From JANQRV01 sp964533785 (lineage in GTDB: Bacteria; Bacteroidota; Bacteroidia; Chitinophagales; Saprospiraceae): 26,228 bases of DNA. The stretch lies in assembly GCA_964533785.1 (NCBI GenBank), contig CAZHNG010000052.1, positions 1 through 26,228 on the forward strand, given 5' to 3'. A program made the translations under genes and the position numbers. The notes under the pieces were generated by a model. That model searched no databases. It had not been told where the DNA came from and was given only the letters and a program-made list of their open reading frames with translations. Below are positions 15,239-24,093 of this stretch, one piece after another (the first letter of the stretch is position 1; each line of letters starts with the position of its first letter).

Positions 15239-17893
15239 TTAATTATTGTTTTTCTTTTTAACTTTCGTGCTATCGGCCCCCCTGGCCGTAAATTCATAAT
15301 CCAACGGAATTTCATCGGCAAAAATATCTTCAGAAAAACCAGTTGAAGAATTTCCGGTACTATCGGTAAATATATCATCTTCCGACTCCCAATCGTTCCA
15401 CAGGCTGTTATCGTATTCTTCACAATCCAGTTCAATACCTATTCCTCCCGAAGGACGGTAAAACTTAGCATCCGTATCGAAATTAATAGTTTCATCTGCT
15501 TCGACCCGCTTCATGAATTCATGGAAAAATGGTTTAGCCATTCTGGAACCTTGCCCCATATCAAGACTGCGGAAGCGCAACCAGCGATACTGACCACCGA
15601 CCCAGGTTCCGACGACCAGGTTCGGGGTGACCCCAATAAACCATCCATCTACATAATCATTAGTCGTTCCTGTTTTTCCGCCCACTTCACTTTTTAACCC
15701 CGGTAATCCGGTGGCTGCGTATTTCAACATTTCTACCATCACATAATTGGACCCTTCTGACAATGCCTGCCTTTCTTCCGGTAGTTCTTCGTAAATGACC
15801 CTACCGTTTTTATCCTCGATCTTAGTGATGAAGATCGGTTTATTATACACCCCATTATTGGCAAAGGTAGTATAAGCCCCTGTCATTTCCAGCACATTCA
15901 GATCAGTCGACCCCAAAGCAATAGAAGGTACTTGCGGCAAGCGGAGTTGTCCGTTGGAGTATTTTTCAAATTTGTCGATCCCCATTTGGTGTACCAGGTC
16001 CCGCACGGGCTCAGCACTTCCCAATTGCTTCATCAAATAGGCAGAAACGGTATTCTTAGACCTTCTTAATCCCTCCTTTAAGGTATATAGATTACCGGTA
16101 TACTCTCCATTCGCATTTTGCGGTACCCAGGGTTCAAGGAGGTAAAATTCTCCATCACCCGGCGAGATTTCTACTGGCAGATCATATACCTGAAAACAAG
16201 GAGAAAAACCTTGTTGAGCAATGGCGGTTGCATAAACGAAAGGCTTAAAGGTAGATCCAACCTGCCGCTCACTCGTAACGTGGTCAAACTTAAAGTACTT
16301 GTGGTTAATGCCTCCAACCCAAACTTTCACGTGACCCGTCGCAGGGTCTACCGCTACAATGCCAGTTTGCAGGAACATACTGTGGTATTTCACAGAATCA
16401 AGGGGCGACATGACCGTATCCTTCTCCATTTGAGTATTGTAGGCAAAAACCCTCATTTTAACAGGTTTTTTGAACTGCTCTTCAGCAGCCTTCTGCAGTT
16501 CGTACCATCTTTGCTTTAATTTAGAAAAGTGTTGACTGCGCATTCCTTTGCGATAACTGTCCGCAATTCCTTCGGAAATAAGGTTACTCCTGACTAAGCC
16601 ACTAATAACACCTTTTGATTCAGATTCCTGTACCATCCTTTCCACTTCTCGGTCATCAATGTGAAAGACTAATTCCGGTACATCTTGCTGAATTTCGGCA
16701 ATTACACTGGCCAAATATTTATTTCTCAGATGTTGATAACGCTCACTTTCCCGCATCAACTGATTTAATTTTCGGTCCCGGTAATCAACGGAAGCAATGG
16801 TTTTGGTATCACCCCCGGTATATTTCCAGGGGTCGAGGTTTCGCCAGGTACGCCAAAATTGTTTTTGTACTTTAGGCATATGGTGTGTTGCCATTACTTT
16901 TTCTGCGATATCTTGCATTTGAGGATCTATAGTACTGTAGACTCTCAGGCCATCTTCGTAGATGTCGTAAGCTTCGCCATTCGCCTTGCGGTTCTCCCGG
17001 CGATTTAAAATCTCCTTTAGGTATTTGGATAATTCCATCCTGAAGTAAGTGGCCAAGCCATCGATGTGGGTTTGGCGTTGATAACGAACGCCCAATGGAA
17101 GCTGACGGATAGAATCATATTCTACTTGTGAAATGAAATTGTTTTTCAACATTTGTTTAAGGACGACCATTCGTCGATGTAAAACCGTATCCCGGTGACG
17201 TAAAGGGTCGAACAAGGAAGGGTTTTTAAGCATGCCGACCAACATGGCTGCTTCTTGTATTTCAAGGGAATCTTGACTTTTGCCAAAATAGATCTCAGAA
17301 GCCGCCTTAATACCATCTGCCCCATTAATGAAATCAAATTTATTGAGGTACATGGCAATGATCTCCTCCTTAGTATATTTTCGCTCCAGGCGCACGGCTA
17401 TTATCCATTCTCTTGGTTTCTGAATGGCTCGTTTGAGCAAACTAGAAGCAGTACGGTTAGTAAACAGCAATTTGGCCAGCTGCTGGGTAATCGTACTCGC
17501 ACCACCAGAACTCCGATCTCCAAGAATTATATTTTTGAAGACCGCTCTTCCTAAAGCCCAGAAATCGATGCCGCTATGGTCTTCGTATCTTTCATCCTCG
17601 GTCGCAATTAAGGCATTGATGAGATAGGGAGAAAGATCTTCATAATCTACTAACACTCTATTTTCATTATAATAACGACCGAGTACGGATCCGTCCGCAG
17701 CAAATACCTGGGTAGCTAATTCACTTTTGGGATTCTCTAATTGTTGTACGGATGGTAAGTTTCCAAGGGAAAGATAAACCAGGGTGATAACCACGGCCAG
17801 TATTCCGCCAATCGTCAATACCCATAACAATTTAGCCAAATTGGAATACAGGGGTTTTTCTCCATCAAACAAGAAGCCATATATTTTGCTCAT
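15239..17893 (-). CDS. mrcA: Class A penicillin-binding protein 1A (glycosyltransferase/transpeptidase)
   Basis: This 884-residue bifunctional enzyme polymerises lipid II into glycan strands and cross-links them in the periplasm. One N-terminal membrane helix (about 22-43) precedes the GT51 domain, which has ATEDERYEDHSGID with catalytic Glu99 and GGASTITQQLAKLLF. The transpeptidase domain carries all three motifs: STFK (Ser near 547), SKN in LRRSKNTVSAYL, and KTGTTNDYVDGWF (Lys near 739). The C-terminal 75 residues are acidic, low-complexity (many Asp/Glu/Ser) and end KVKKKNNN, so they are probably flexible. The order alaS, mrcA, small membrane protein on one strand with 62- and 12-base gaps suggests an operon. 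Confidence 0.96.
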   Translation of the reverse strand: MSKIYGFLFDGEKPLYSNLAKLLWVLTIGGILAVVITLVYLSLGNLPSVQQLENPKSELATQVFAADGSVLGRYYNENRVLVDYEDLSPYLINALIATEDERYEDHSGIDFWALGRAVFKNIILGDRSSGGASTITQQLAKLLFTNRTASSLLKRAIQKPREWIIAVRLERKYTKEEIIAMYLNKFDFINGADGIKAASEIYFGKSQDSLEIQEAAMLVGMLKNPSLFDPLRHRDTVLHRRMVVLKQMLKNNFISQVEYDSIRQLPLGVRYQRQTHIDGLATYFRMELSKYLKEILNRRENRKANGEAYDIYEDGLRVYSTIDPQMQDIAEKVMATHHMPKVQKQFWRTWRNLDPWKYTGGDTKTIASVDYRDRKLNQLMRESERYQHLRNKYLASVIAEIQQDVPELVFHIDDREVERMVQESESKGVISGLVRSNLISEGIADSYRKGMRSQHFSKLKQRWYELQKAAEEQFKKPVKMRVFAYNTQMEKDTVMSPLDSVKYHSMFLQTGIVAVDPATGHVKVWVGGINHKYFKFDHVTSERQVGSTFKPFVYATAIAQQGFSPCFQVYDLPVEISPGDGEFYLLEPWVPQNANGEYTGNLYTLKEGLRRSKNTVSAYLMKQLGSAEPVRDLVHQMGIDKFEKYSNGQLRLPQVPSIALGSTDLNVLEMTGAYTTFANNGVYNKPIFITKIEDKNGRVIYEELPEERQALSEGSNYVMVEMLKYAATGLPGLKSEVGGKTGTTNDYVDGWFIGVTPNLVVGTWVGGQYRWLRFRSLDMGQGSRMAKPFFHEFMKRVEADETINFDTDAKFYRPSGGIGIELDCEEYDNSLWNDWESEDDIFTDSTGNSSTGFSEDIFADEIPLDYEFTARGADSTKVKKKNNN

Positions 17894-17955
17894 GTACTAT
17901 CAATTAATTAACAATTCACACTATCAAACGCTTTACAGTGTCGTTCTGTTGTTGT

Positions 17956-20601
17956 TTATGTGTGTGTGACGATCTCTTCAACTATTGATTTCGCCCGGGC
18001 AATAGCCTTGTCAAGACCATTGGAATCCTTACCGCCTGCAGTTGCAAAGAATGGTTGACCTCCGCCACCGCCTTTGATCAGTTGAGCCAGCTCGCGCACC
18101 ATTTTTCCGGCGTGCAACCCAAACGGTGCTTCTGTCAGATTTTTGCTGATCAAAACTAATATTTGCGGCTTATCACTGACTATTACCCCAAAAACAACTA
18201 CCAGGTTATCAAGTTCTTTATCTAATTGATAGGCCAGATTTTTCAAAGCACCACTGTCACCGATCGATACCCGGGTAGCAATTAATTGCACTTCTCCGAG
18301 TTTCTCGATCCCTTTGACAAGGTCTTTCTTTAAACTGGTAGCTTGCTGTGCCAACAACTGCTCAATCTCCTTTTTGAGGGATTTATTTTCTTCCTGTAAG
18401 GATTCTACTTGTTTACTGACACTTTTAGGATTTTTAAGCAACTGCCTTATTTTTTCCATTTCCTCTAACTCTGCATTGATGTAGGCTTCGGCTCTATCAG
18501 CCGTTACTGCCTCAATCCTGCGGATCCCCGCAGCTACCGCACTTTCGTTCAGTATTTTGAAAGCACCGATCTGACCTGTAGCTTCAACGTGAGTACCGCC
18601 ACACAGTTCACTGGAATAATCTTTGTCAAAAGTGATCACACGCACCAGATCACCGTATTTTTCTCCAAACAGCATCATTGCCCCTGCTTCTTTTGCTTCA
18701 TCAATGGGGATCTGTCGTTGTTCTTCCAAAGGAATATTTTCCCGGATTTTTTGATTGACAATAGCTTCTATCTGTGCAAGTTCATCTTTGGATACTTTAG
18801 AAAAATGTGAAAAGTCAAACCGCAACTTTTTATCATCAACGTCCTGCCCTTTCTGCAGGGCATGCTCACCAAGTACTTTGTGAAGTGCAGCGTGCATCAG
18901 GTGTACGGCAGTATGGTTATTGGCAGTAGCTTGACGCCGGTGTACGTTTACTTCGGCTTTTACATCCGCCTTTATATTTTTGGGTAATGATTTCACAATG
19001 TGGATCGTCAGATCATTTTCTTTTTGGGTGTCCAGTACTGGAATTTTTTCATCACCGAACCACAAAAGACCCCGGTCTCCTTTTTGACCGCCACTTTCGG
19101 CGTAAAAGGGCGTTTTATTCAATACAATTTGGTACTGATCTTTTTTCTTGATGTTGACCGTTCTGTACTTGATCACTTTCGCTTTTTCGACCACCAATTG
19201 ATCATAGCCGAGGAACTCCACTTCTACTCCCGGAATTAAATCCACCCAATCCCCCACTGCTTTTTGAGCATCGGCTTTCGACCTTTCTTTCTGGGCAGCT
19301 AATGCTTTTTGAAAGCCTTCTTCGTCAACTTTCAGGTTCTTTTCTTCCGCTAATAAGCGCGTTAAATCGATAGGAAAGCCGTAGGTATCATACATTTCAA
19401 AGGCCGCTTCACCATCGATGACTCCATCAGAAACATCTAGCATCTCAAATCTTTTCAAGCCGTTTTCCAGGGTGTGCAAAAAGGCCTGCTCTTCCCCTTC
19501 GATCACTTTACTGATTTGGTCTTCCTGAGCCTTCAATTCAGGAAAGACACCGGAGAAATTATCCGCCAACAATGGTACTAAAGTGTATAAGTAAGGTTTA
19601 TCAATTTCTAAGAACGAGTAATAGTACCTAACGGCTCTGCGCAGGATACGCCTGATAACATAACCGGCCCCTGTATTACTTGGCAATTGACCATCTGCAA
19701 TAGCAAAACTCACTGCCCGCAAGTGATCCGCCACCACCCGCATCGCGATATCCACTTTGGCCTCCGGCTCGTAGCTGCCGGTATATTTTTTTCCGGAAGC
19801 TTTTTCGATCTGATGAATAAAAGGGGTGAAAATATCGGTATCATAGTTCGATAACCGGCCTTGCAGGGCCATGGTAAGACGCTCAAAGCCCATCCCGGTA
19901 TCAATATGCTTGGCGGGCAGTTCCTCCAGTGAACCGTTAGCTTTTCGGTTAAACTGGATAAAGACCAGGTTCCAGATCTCAATAACCTGAGGGTGATCGG
20001 CATTGACCAGCGTTTTACCATCTACTTTTTGCCGCTCCTCATCACTACGCAAGTCGATATGAATTTCAGAGCAGGGTCCGCAGGGGCCAGTATCGCCCAT
20101 CTCCCAAAAATTGTCTTTTTTATCATAATAGAGAATACGGTCTTCGTCGATCCATTCTTTCCAAAACTGAACAGCCTCTTCATCAACCGGAAGTCCATCC
20201 TTTTTATCCCCTTCAAATACGGAAACGTACAAACGGTCTTGCGGTAATTTGTAGACATCAACGAGTAATTCCCACGCCCAGGCAATGGCCTCCTTTTTAA
20301 AGTAATCCCCAAATGACCAATTACCAAGCATTTCAAACATCGTGTGGTGGTAACTGTCGCGCCCTACTTCTTCCAGATCATTGTGTTTCCCTGAAACCCG
20401 TAAGCATTTCTGCGTATCCACTATGCGCTTGGCCTCCGGCTCTTGATTACCTAGAAAATAATCTTTAAATTGATTCATTCCTGCATTGGTAAACATTAAG
20501 GTAGGATCATCCTTATTCACCATGGGGGCAGAAGGGACAATTTTATGGCCTTTCCCTGCAAAAAACTGTAAAAACGTTTGTCGAATTTCTCTAGAGGTCA
20601 T
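17956..20601 (-). CDS. alaS: Alanyl-tRNA synthetase
   Basis: AlaRS charges tRNA-Ala and edits mischarged Ser or Gly. The 881-residue protein has the normal full length and domain order. The class II core starts MTSREIRQTFLQFFAGKGHK and continues through MFTNAGMNQFKDYFLG, GDTGPCGPCSEIH and DTGMGFERL. The editing domain has HTAVHLMHAALH (zinc-type HxxxH near residue 561) and ELCGGTHVEATGQIG (Cys and His near 665). The C-Ala domain ends GGGGGQPFFATAGGKD. No frameshift or missing motif was seen. It is divergent from the ECF sigma gene (165-base gap) and heads a minus-strand series of genes. Confidence 0.98.
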   Translation of the reverse strand: MTSREIRQTFLQFFAGKGHKIVPSAPMVNKDDPTLMFTNAGMNQFKDYFLGNQEPEAKRIVDTQKCLRVSGKHNDLEEVGRDSYHHTMFEMLGNWSFGDYFKKEAIAWAWELLVDVYKLPQDRLYVSVFEGDKKDGLPVDEEAVQFWKEWIDEDRILYYDKKDNFWEMGDTGPCGPCSEIHIDLRSDEERQKVDGKTLVNADHPQVIEIWNLVFIQFNRKANGSLEELPAKHIDTGMGFERLTMALQGRLSNYDTDIFTPFIHQIEKASGKKYTGSYEPEAKVDIAMRVVADHLRAVSFAIADGQLPSNTGAGYVIRRILRRAVRYYYSFLEIDKPYLYTLVPLLADNFSGVFPELKAQEDQISKVIEGEEQAFLHTLENGLKRFEMLDVSDGVIDGEAAFEMYDTYGFPIDLTRLLAEEKNLKVDEEGFQKALAAQKERSKADAQKAVGDWVDLIPGVEVEFLGYDQLVVEKAKVIKYRTVNIKKKDQYQIVLNKTPFYAESGGQKGDRGLLWFGDEKIPVLDTQKENDLTIHIVKSLPKNIKADVKAEVNVHRRQATANNHTAVHLMHAALHKVLGEHALQKGQDVDDKKLRFDFSHFSKVSKDELAQIEAIVNQKIRENIPLEEQRQIPIDEAKEAGAMMLFGEKYGDLVRVITFDKDYSSELCGGTHVEATGQIGAFKILNESAVAAGIRRIEAVTADRAEAYINAELEEMEKIRQLLKNPKSVSKQVESLQEENKSLKKEIEQLLAQQATSLKKDLVKGIEKLGEVQLIATRVSIGDSGALKNLAYQLDKELDNLVVVFGVIVSDKPQILVLISKNLTEAPFGLHAGKMVRELAQLIKGGGGGQPFFATAGGKDSNGLDKAIARAKSIVEEIVTHT

Positions 20602-20678
20602 GTGTCAATGATTTCTTAATGCCAACGAAAATAGAGACGTTCTGTCAATAAAGAAAATATTCCGAATGCTTATTTCTA

Positions 20679-20686
20679 TATATTTG
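20679..20686 (+). promoter_or_regulatory. Candidate -7 element of the ECF sigma gene (TATATTTG)
   Basis: This is an exact TAnnTTTG match with a 75-80 base leader before ATG 20767. A second, one-mismatch site, TAATCTTG (20729-20736), lies closer and is an alternative. No clear TTTG sits 19-21 bases upstream of either, so both are tentative. Confidence 0.35.
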
Positions 20687-20766
20687 GCCAATCAGTCGAA
20701 CAAGCATTTATTTTTGATTTTTTATTAGTAATCTTGTAAAAAACGCTAAGCGCACTCGCTAAGTTA

Positions 20767-21309
20767 ATGCAGACAGAAAAGCATGATGACATATTAAAGC
20801 GGCTAAAAGCTGATGATCGCAAAGCTTTGCAGTCTATATTTACGGCCTACTACCCCGTTGTTTGTCAGGTTATTGTTCGGTATGTGCGCGACAATAACCT
20901 CACGGAAGATCTTGCCCAGGAAGTTTTTATCCGTTTTTGGAATAAACGCCATAAAATTGAAATTAATTCCTCCCTCGAAGCTTATCTAAAAAGAATGGGA
21001 GTTAATGAAGCACTGGCTTACCTTCGCAGTAACAAAAGATTTGAGGCGGATGAATTTACCCTCAACTCAATCACTGAAACCGACGAAAGCGCCGAAGAAC
21101 AATTCTTATACGGTGAATTGAAAGACCACATCAAACTAGCGATCGACGGATTACCCCCCAAGTGTAGAGTTATTTTCCAAATGAGCCGCTATGATGAAAT
21201 GACCTACAAAGAAATATCGGAAACCCTCGGCATATCTATTAAAACCGTAGAGAACCAGATGGGGAAAGCTTTGCGGGTTTTACGCGCAAATTTAAAGCAA
21301 TATATTTAA
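20767..21309 (+). CDS. ECF (extracytoplasmic function) RNA polymerase sigma factor
   Basis: The 180-residue protein has sigma-70 region 2 (IFTAYYPVVCQVIVRYVR, then LTEDLAQEVFIRFWNKR) and region 4 (IDGLPPKCRVIFQMSRYDEM with the helix-turn-helix YKEISETLGISIKTVENQMG). This is the short two-domain form common in Bacteroidota, where such factors often work with a FecR-type anti-sigma factor and TonB-dependent receptors. Here no anti-sigma gene follows. The next gene is convergent and encodes a predicted outer-membrane barrel, so the signal and regulon are unknown. It is divergent from alaS. Confidence 0.93.
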   Translation: MQTEKHDDILKRLKADDRKALQSIFTAYYPVVCQVIVRYVRDNNLTEDLAQEVFIRFWNKRHKIEINSSLEAYLKRMGVNEALAYLRSNKRFEADEFTLNSITETDESAEEQFLYGELKDHIKLAIDGLPPKCRVIFQMSRYDEMTYKEISETLGISIKTVENQMGKALRVLRANLKQYI

Positions 21310-21386
21310 ACGCGTAAGACGGGTTTAACGGGTTATTTCAATGCTTATATTCACATCTAACCTAATAATTGCATAACCACATTTGT

Positions 21387-21409
21387 GGTGACAAAGAACT
21401 TTTGTCATC
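21387..21409. terminator. Hairpin between convergent genes
   Basis: The arms GGTGACAAA (21387-21395) and TTTGTCATC (21401-21409) pair over nine bases, with one G-T wobble and a five-base loop. A second small hairpin, CCACATTTGTGG (21378-21389), overlaps its left arm, so the two are mutually exclusive. The site lies in the 145-base gap between the sigma gene stop and the stop of the minus-strand gene at 21455. It has no real U-tract, so it is only a candidate terminator. Confidence 0.4.
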
Positions 21410-21454
21410 CATGACCAATAGAAACGTGTTGCGGGTCCGCCGTTATCAACCATA

Positions 21455-22747
21455 TTAGTATTTGTTCAGTTTTAAAGCGTATGCGAACAGTAAAGCCAGC
21501 CTGTTCATTTTCAAGTCGTAATCGGTGGTTTTATTAATGTCATTGCCGGAGATATACCGTCCTTCCATGAAAAAGTTTTTGTACTGGAGGCCCAAACCTC
21601 CAATTAGAGCTACTTCTCCTTCGTTCAGGGTTTGATCATTGCGAATAACTTCATCGGATCGGTCAATTACCCAGAAGTCATTTCTGGTGTATCTGGTCGC
21701 ACTGATACCTGCTTTTAGGTAAGGTTGTAGATTCGCATCAAAAAATCCGTATTTAAAAAGTCCGGAAAAACGAAATCCTTCAATAGCAGTATGGTATTCA
21801 ACCATTTTGTTCGTTTGGCCTGCAACCATGAAGTTGGTGGATTCTGTTGATTCACCTTGCAGGTAATTTCCTTCTACAATGAGACTGACCTTGTTGCGTG
21901 TTCTGGCGATCTTCCATTCAAAACCAATTCCGTAGAGTTCAGCCCGGGAAGCCGGTAAGGAACTTATAGGTGGATTCAGTCTGCGGTCCTGCAAAACAAA
22001 GGAAGACTGTGCCACTCCCGCCCAGGCAAAAAGGAAGCTGGGCGCTTTATCTTTGGGTTTGACGTATTCCAGCCGGCCAATACAATTGTTAAATCGTTTG
22101 ACCAAGTTAAAGACTTCATAGGAGTACTTGAGTTTTTGTGTTCTTTTGGCTACTTCAGGACAATCTTGCATCACAAAAGACAACTGTCTTTTATAGGTTT
22201 CAATTTCCATCCTCACCAGGTAAGTGGAACCTGTATTCTCCGTAATGATCGCATCGCGTTTGAAAGCTTTTACTCTGCGGTACAGTAGCTCTTCTATCGG
22301 CCCGTTTCCTCTTTGAATAAAATAGTGCAGCTTATTATTTTCGTCCAACAATTGATAAAGATCAACGGTACCTTCTACTAAGGTCAGGAGAAAAACAGTA
22401 TCCGGATCAAGTTTGATGTAATCCTCGACATCGTCCACCGAATCGTATTCTCTTACTTCATCCCAGTCGAGGGATTCATTATTGACGAACACATCGGCAC
22501 TGATGTACTTTTCCTTTTTGTAATCAATAAAAAAAGATTGTAAGTCTAATGGTTTGTAACTTTCAGGCGTATCTGTCGCTGATTTCCGGAATTTTATCGT
22601 ACGGGGATTAAATATCCATTCTCTGTAATCAATTTCCCCCTGGATGGTTTCACCATTTTTGGTTACAATTTTTCCAGCAACAAAATTAGCCTGCCCATTT
22701 AATAACCAGGAGAGGAAAAGAAGGGAAACGACTAGCCGCGATTTCAT
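21455..22747 (-). CDS. Predicted outer-membrane protein with N-terminal beta domain
   Basis: The protein has 430 residues from ATG 22747. The frame extends upstream only to a TTG, and the signal peptide MKSRLVVSLLFLSWLLNGQA starts at this ATG. Residues about 20-215 form a non-barrel domain opening with FVAGKIVTKNGETIQGEIDYREW, a pattern I have seen at the N-terminus of many uncharacterised Bacteroidota surface proteins, and including an acidic stretch (SLDWDEVREYDSVDDVEDY). Residues about 220-430 show barrel-like strands (FLFAWAGVAQSSFVL, LYGIGFEWKIA, FRFSGLFKYGFFDANLQPYL, LIGGLGLQYKNFFMEGRYI), ending LLFAYALKLNKY with a terminal aromatic as in outer-membrane barrels. Function is unknown. It converges on the ECF sigma gene. 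Confidence 0.75.
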   Translation of the reverse strand: MKSRLVVSLLFLSWLLNGQANFVAGKIVTKNGETIQGEIDYREWIFNPRTIKFRKSATDTPESYKPLDLQSFFIDYKKEKYISADVFVNNESLDWDEVREYDSVDDVEDYIKLDPDTVFLLTLVEGTVDLYQLLDENNKLHYFIQRGNGPIEELLYRRVKAFKRDAIITENTGSTYLVRMEIETYKRQLSFVMQDCPEVAKRTQKLKYSYEVFNLVKRFNNCIGRLEYVKPKDKAPSFLFAWAGVAQSSFVLQDRRLNPPISSLPASRAELYGIGFEWKIARTRNKVSLIVEGNYLQGESTESTNFMVAGQTNKMVEYHTAIEGFRFSGLFKYGFFDANLQPYLKAGISATRYTRNDFWVIDRSDEVIRNDQTLNEGEVALIGGLGLQYKNFFMEGRYISGNDINKTTDYDLKMNRLALLFAYALKLNKY

Positions 22748-22841
22748 AAATATAGGTTTTGAATAGATTAGGATAGTCTTCAAATATAACCATTATCCTA
22801 TTCAAAAACCTTGCTTTTTTATTCTCTGACAGAGATACCAA

Positions 22842-23330
22842 TTACTTAAATTTAATAAGCAACTGCCCTTTATCCACGGCCTGCCCAGTTTTGACGAGGA
22901 TTTCATCAATTACTCCTTGTCCGGGTGATTTGATTATATTTTCCATTTTCATTGCTTCGAGGATCAGCAGCGAATCACCTGCATTTACTTCTTGTCCATC
23001 CGCTACGGATATTTCAAGTACCAGACCGGGCATTGGAGCATCTATTTTATTGACTTTCTGGACCTTGCCAACTTTAAGCCCCATTTCATGAATCAGAATG
23101 TCGTATTCATCTTCAATTTTAACATCATAAGGGGTGCCATTTACTTTTACTTTAAATTCTTTCTCGTCAAAATTTTGGTAGATAATTTCGGCGTTATAAG
23201 CAGTACTCCCGTTCAATATTTGGAATGAATTATTATCAGTTTGCACCATATCCAATGATTGATCATCCAACTCATTGAATTCAAGCTGATTATTTACAAT
23301 TACTTTCAGCTTTTCCTGGTTATTATTCAT
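22842..23330 (-). CDS. Biotin carboxyl carrier protein of an acyl-CoA carboxylase
   Basis: The protein has 162 residues from ATG 23330, which is preceded by GGAAAAA; the frame reaches further only to a TTG. Residues about 93-162 are a biotinyl domain: APMPGLVLEISVADGQEVNAG, then EAMKMEN with Lys128 as the biotin attachment site, closing with GQAVDKGQLLIKF. The preceding region resembles the N-terminal part of propionyl- or methylcrotonyl-CoA carboxylase carrier subunits. It carries CO2 between the biotin carboxylase and carboxyltransferase subunits, neither of which is in the window. It stands alone, followed 94 bases later by the barrel protein gene. The perfect palindrome TGCTCATTGAGCA (23365-23377) lies just upstream and could be an operator. 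Confidence 0.9.
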   Translation of the reverse strand: MNNNQEKLKVIVNNQLEFNELDDQSLDMVQTDNNSFQILNGSTAYNAEIIYQNFDEKEFKVKVNGTPYDVKIEDEYDILIHEMGLKVGKVQKVNKIDAPMPGLVLEISVADGQEVNAGDSLLILEAMKMENIIKSPGQGVIDEILVKTGQAVDKGQLLIKFK

Positions 23331-23364
23331 TTTTTCCGTTTTAAGTATTTTTAATTTAAGAGCC

Positions 23365-23377
23365 TGCTCATTGAGCA
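23365..23377. promoter_or_regulatory. 13-base palindrome upstream of the biotin carrier gene
   Basis: TGCTCATTGAGCA has perfect six-base arms around one central base and ends 35 bases before the ATG at 23330 (minus strand). The centre is too short for an RNA hairpin, so a dimeric regulator site is the more plausible reading. No regulator is assigned. Confidence 0.3.
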
Positions 23378-23435
23378 AAACATTAATATTAAGATTTGAG
23401 CATTCATGAATGTGATTAAAAATTCCAGACAGCCT

Positions 23436-23813
23436 CTAAGATTTGGCAAGCCGCATCATAAAGTAGGTTTCAAAAACCGTATAGATAACATAAACGATAA
23501 AAAAAGGCAATATAAAAATTTTAGACTGAGGCTCCATTAATTTATTATAAGAAATAATGATGATCCCGGCAAGTAACATTTTGCCCATCATAAAGCCCAG
23601 GGTTGTATTGGTAAAGTCATTCTTATTTTGGCTTTTCAATGCACTTTGCCCGGCTTTATACATCAGGATGGTCAACAGGATAAAAGCGGCCAGACAGATC
23701 CAGGAAAAAGCACTATATGGTTGAAGGGATTCGATACGGTTCAAGAAAAAAAGGAGTATTGCAGTACTAGCAGAAATAATAGCTAATTGTAGCCAAAATT
23801 GTTGTGGTCGCAT
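23436..23813 (-). CDS. Four-helix membrane protein, ATP synthase I-like (uncertain)
   Basis: The 125-residue protein has four predicted transmembrane helices (about 8-24, 35-52, 72-90 and 99-117) and short polar loops. Size, topology and the position right behind atpZ fit the small AtpI-like proteins that sit between atpZ and atpB in Bacteroidota ATP synthase operons. No sequence motif proves it. The F0 gene atpB does not follow: the next gene is a biotin carrier protein. It starts 58 bases after the stop of atpZ on the same strand and is probably co-transcribed with it. Confidence 0.65.
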   Translation of the reverse strand: MRPQQFWLQLAIISASTAILLFFLNRIESLQPYSAFSWICLAAFILLTILMYKAGQSALKSQNKNDFTNTTLGFMMGKMLLAGIIIISYNKLMEPQSKIFILPFFIVYVIYTVFETYFMMRLAKS

Positions 23814-23871
23814 GGATTATAAAATTCTCATTTACAGAAACTCCTGAGTGGTAGAGTGATCTTCGTATCAG

Positions 23872-24093
23872 TTAAAGCAGGTCTTTCAGCGTAATGTAAA
23901 AAGCAACAAAAATAGACAACAAGGCAAAGATGACCGTTAACCAGGGCTCTGTTTGCCATTTGGCATCTAATGTTTTGCCGAGGTAGGAGCCCGCCAATAT
24001 GATGATACCCATTTGTATGGCCATACCGGAGTATTTCATATAAGCGGGAGCTGGCTTTCTGCCATTTTTTTTATCAGGTTTTTCCGCTGACAT
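23872..24093 (-). CDS. atpZ: AtpZ/AtpI family protein
   Basis: The 73-residue protein has a charged N-terminus (EKPDKKNGRKPAP) and two membrane helices (about 22-40 and 49-70). The pattern YSGMAIQMGIIILAGSYLGKTLD followed by PWLTVIFALLSIFVAFY is typical of AtpZ. AtpZ assists F1F0 ATP synthase, with proposed roles in rotor-ring assembly or Mg/Ca uptake together with AtpI. Its ATG overlaps the TAA of the bactofilin gene by one base (TAATG), indicating translational coupling. The catalytic ATP synthase genes are not in the window. Confidence 0.85.
   Translation of the reverse strand: MSAEKPDKKNGRKPAPAYMKYSGMAIQMGIIILAGSYLGKTLDAKWQTEPWLTVIFALLSIFVAFYITLKDLL

Noticed and set aside
16118..16519. 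133-codon open frame on the + strand
   Set aside because: It is antisense to the transpeptidase domain of the penicillin-binding protein and is a coding shadow.
22800..22841. Hairpin TCTCTGACAGAGA with a T-run as a terminator of the biotin carrier gene
   Set aside because: The T-run lies on the wrong side: in the minus-strand transcript the hairpin is followed by A residues, so it is not an intrinsic terminator.
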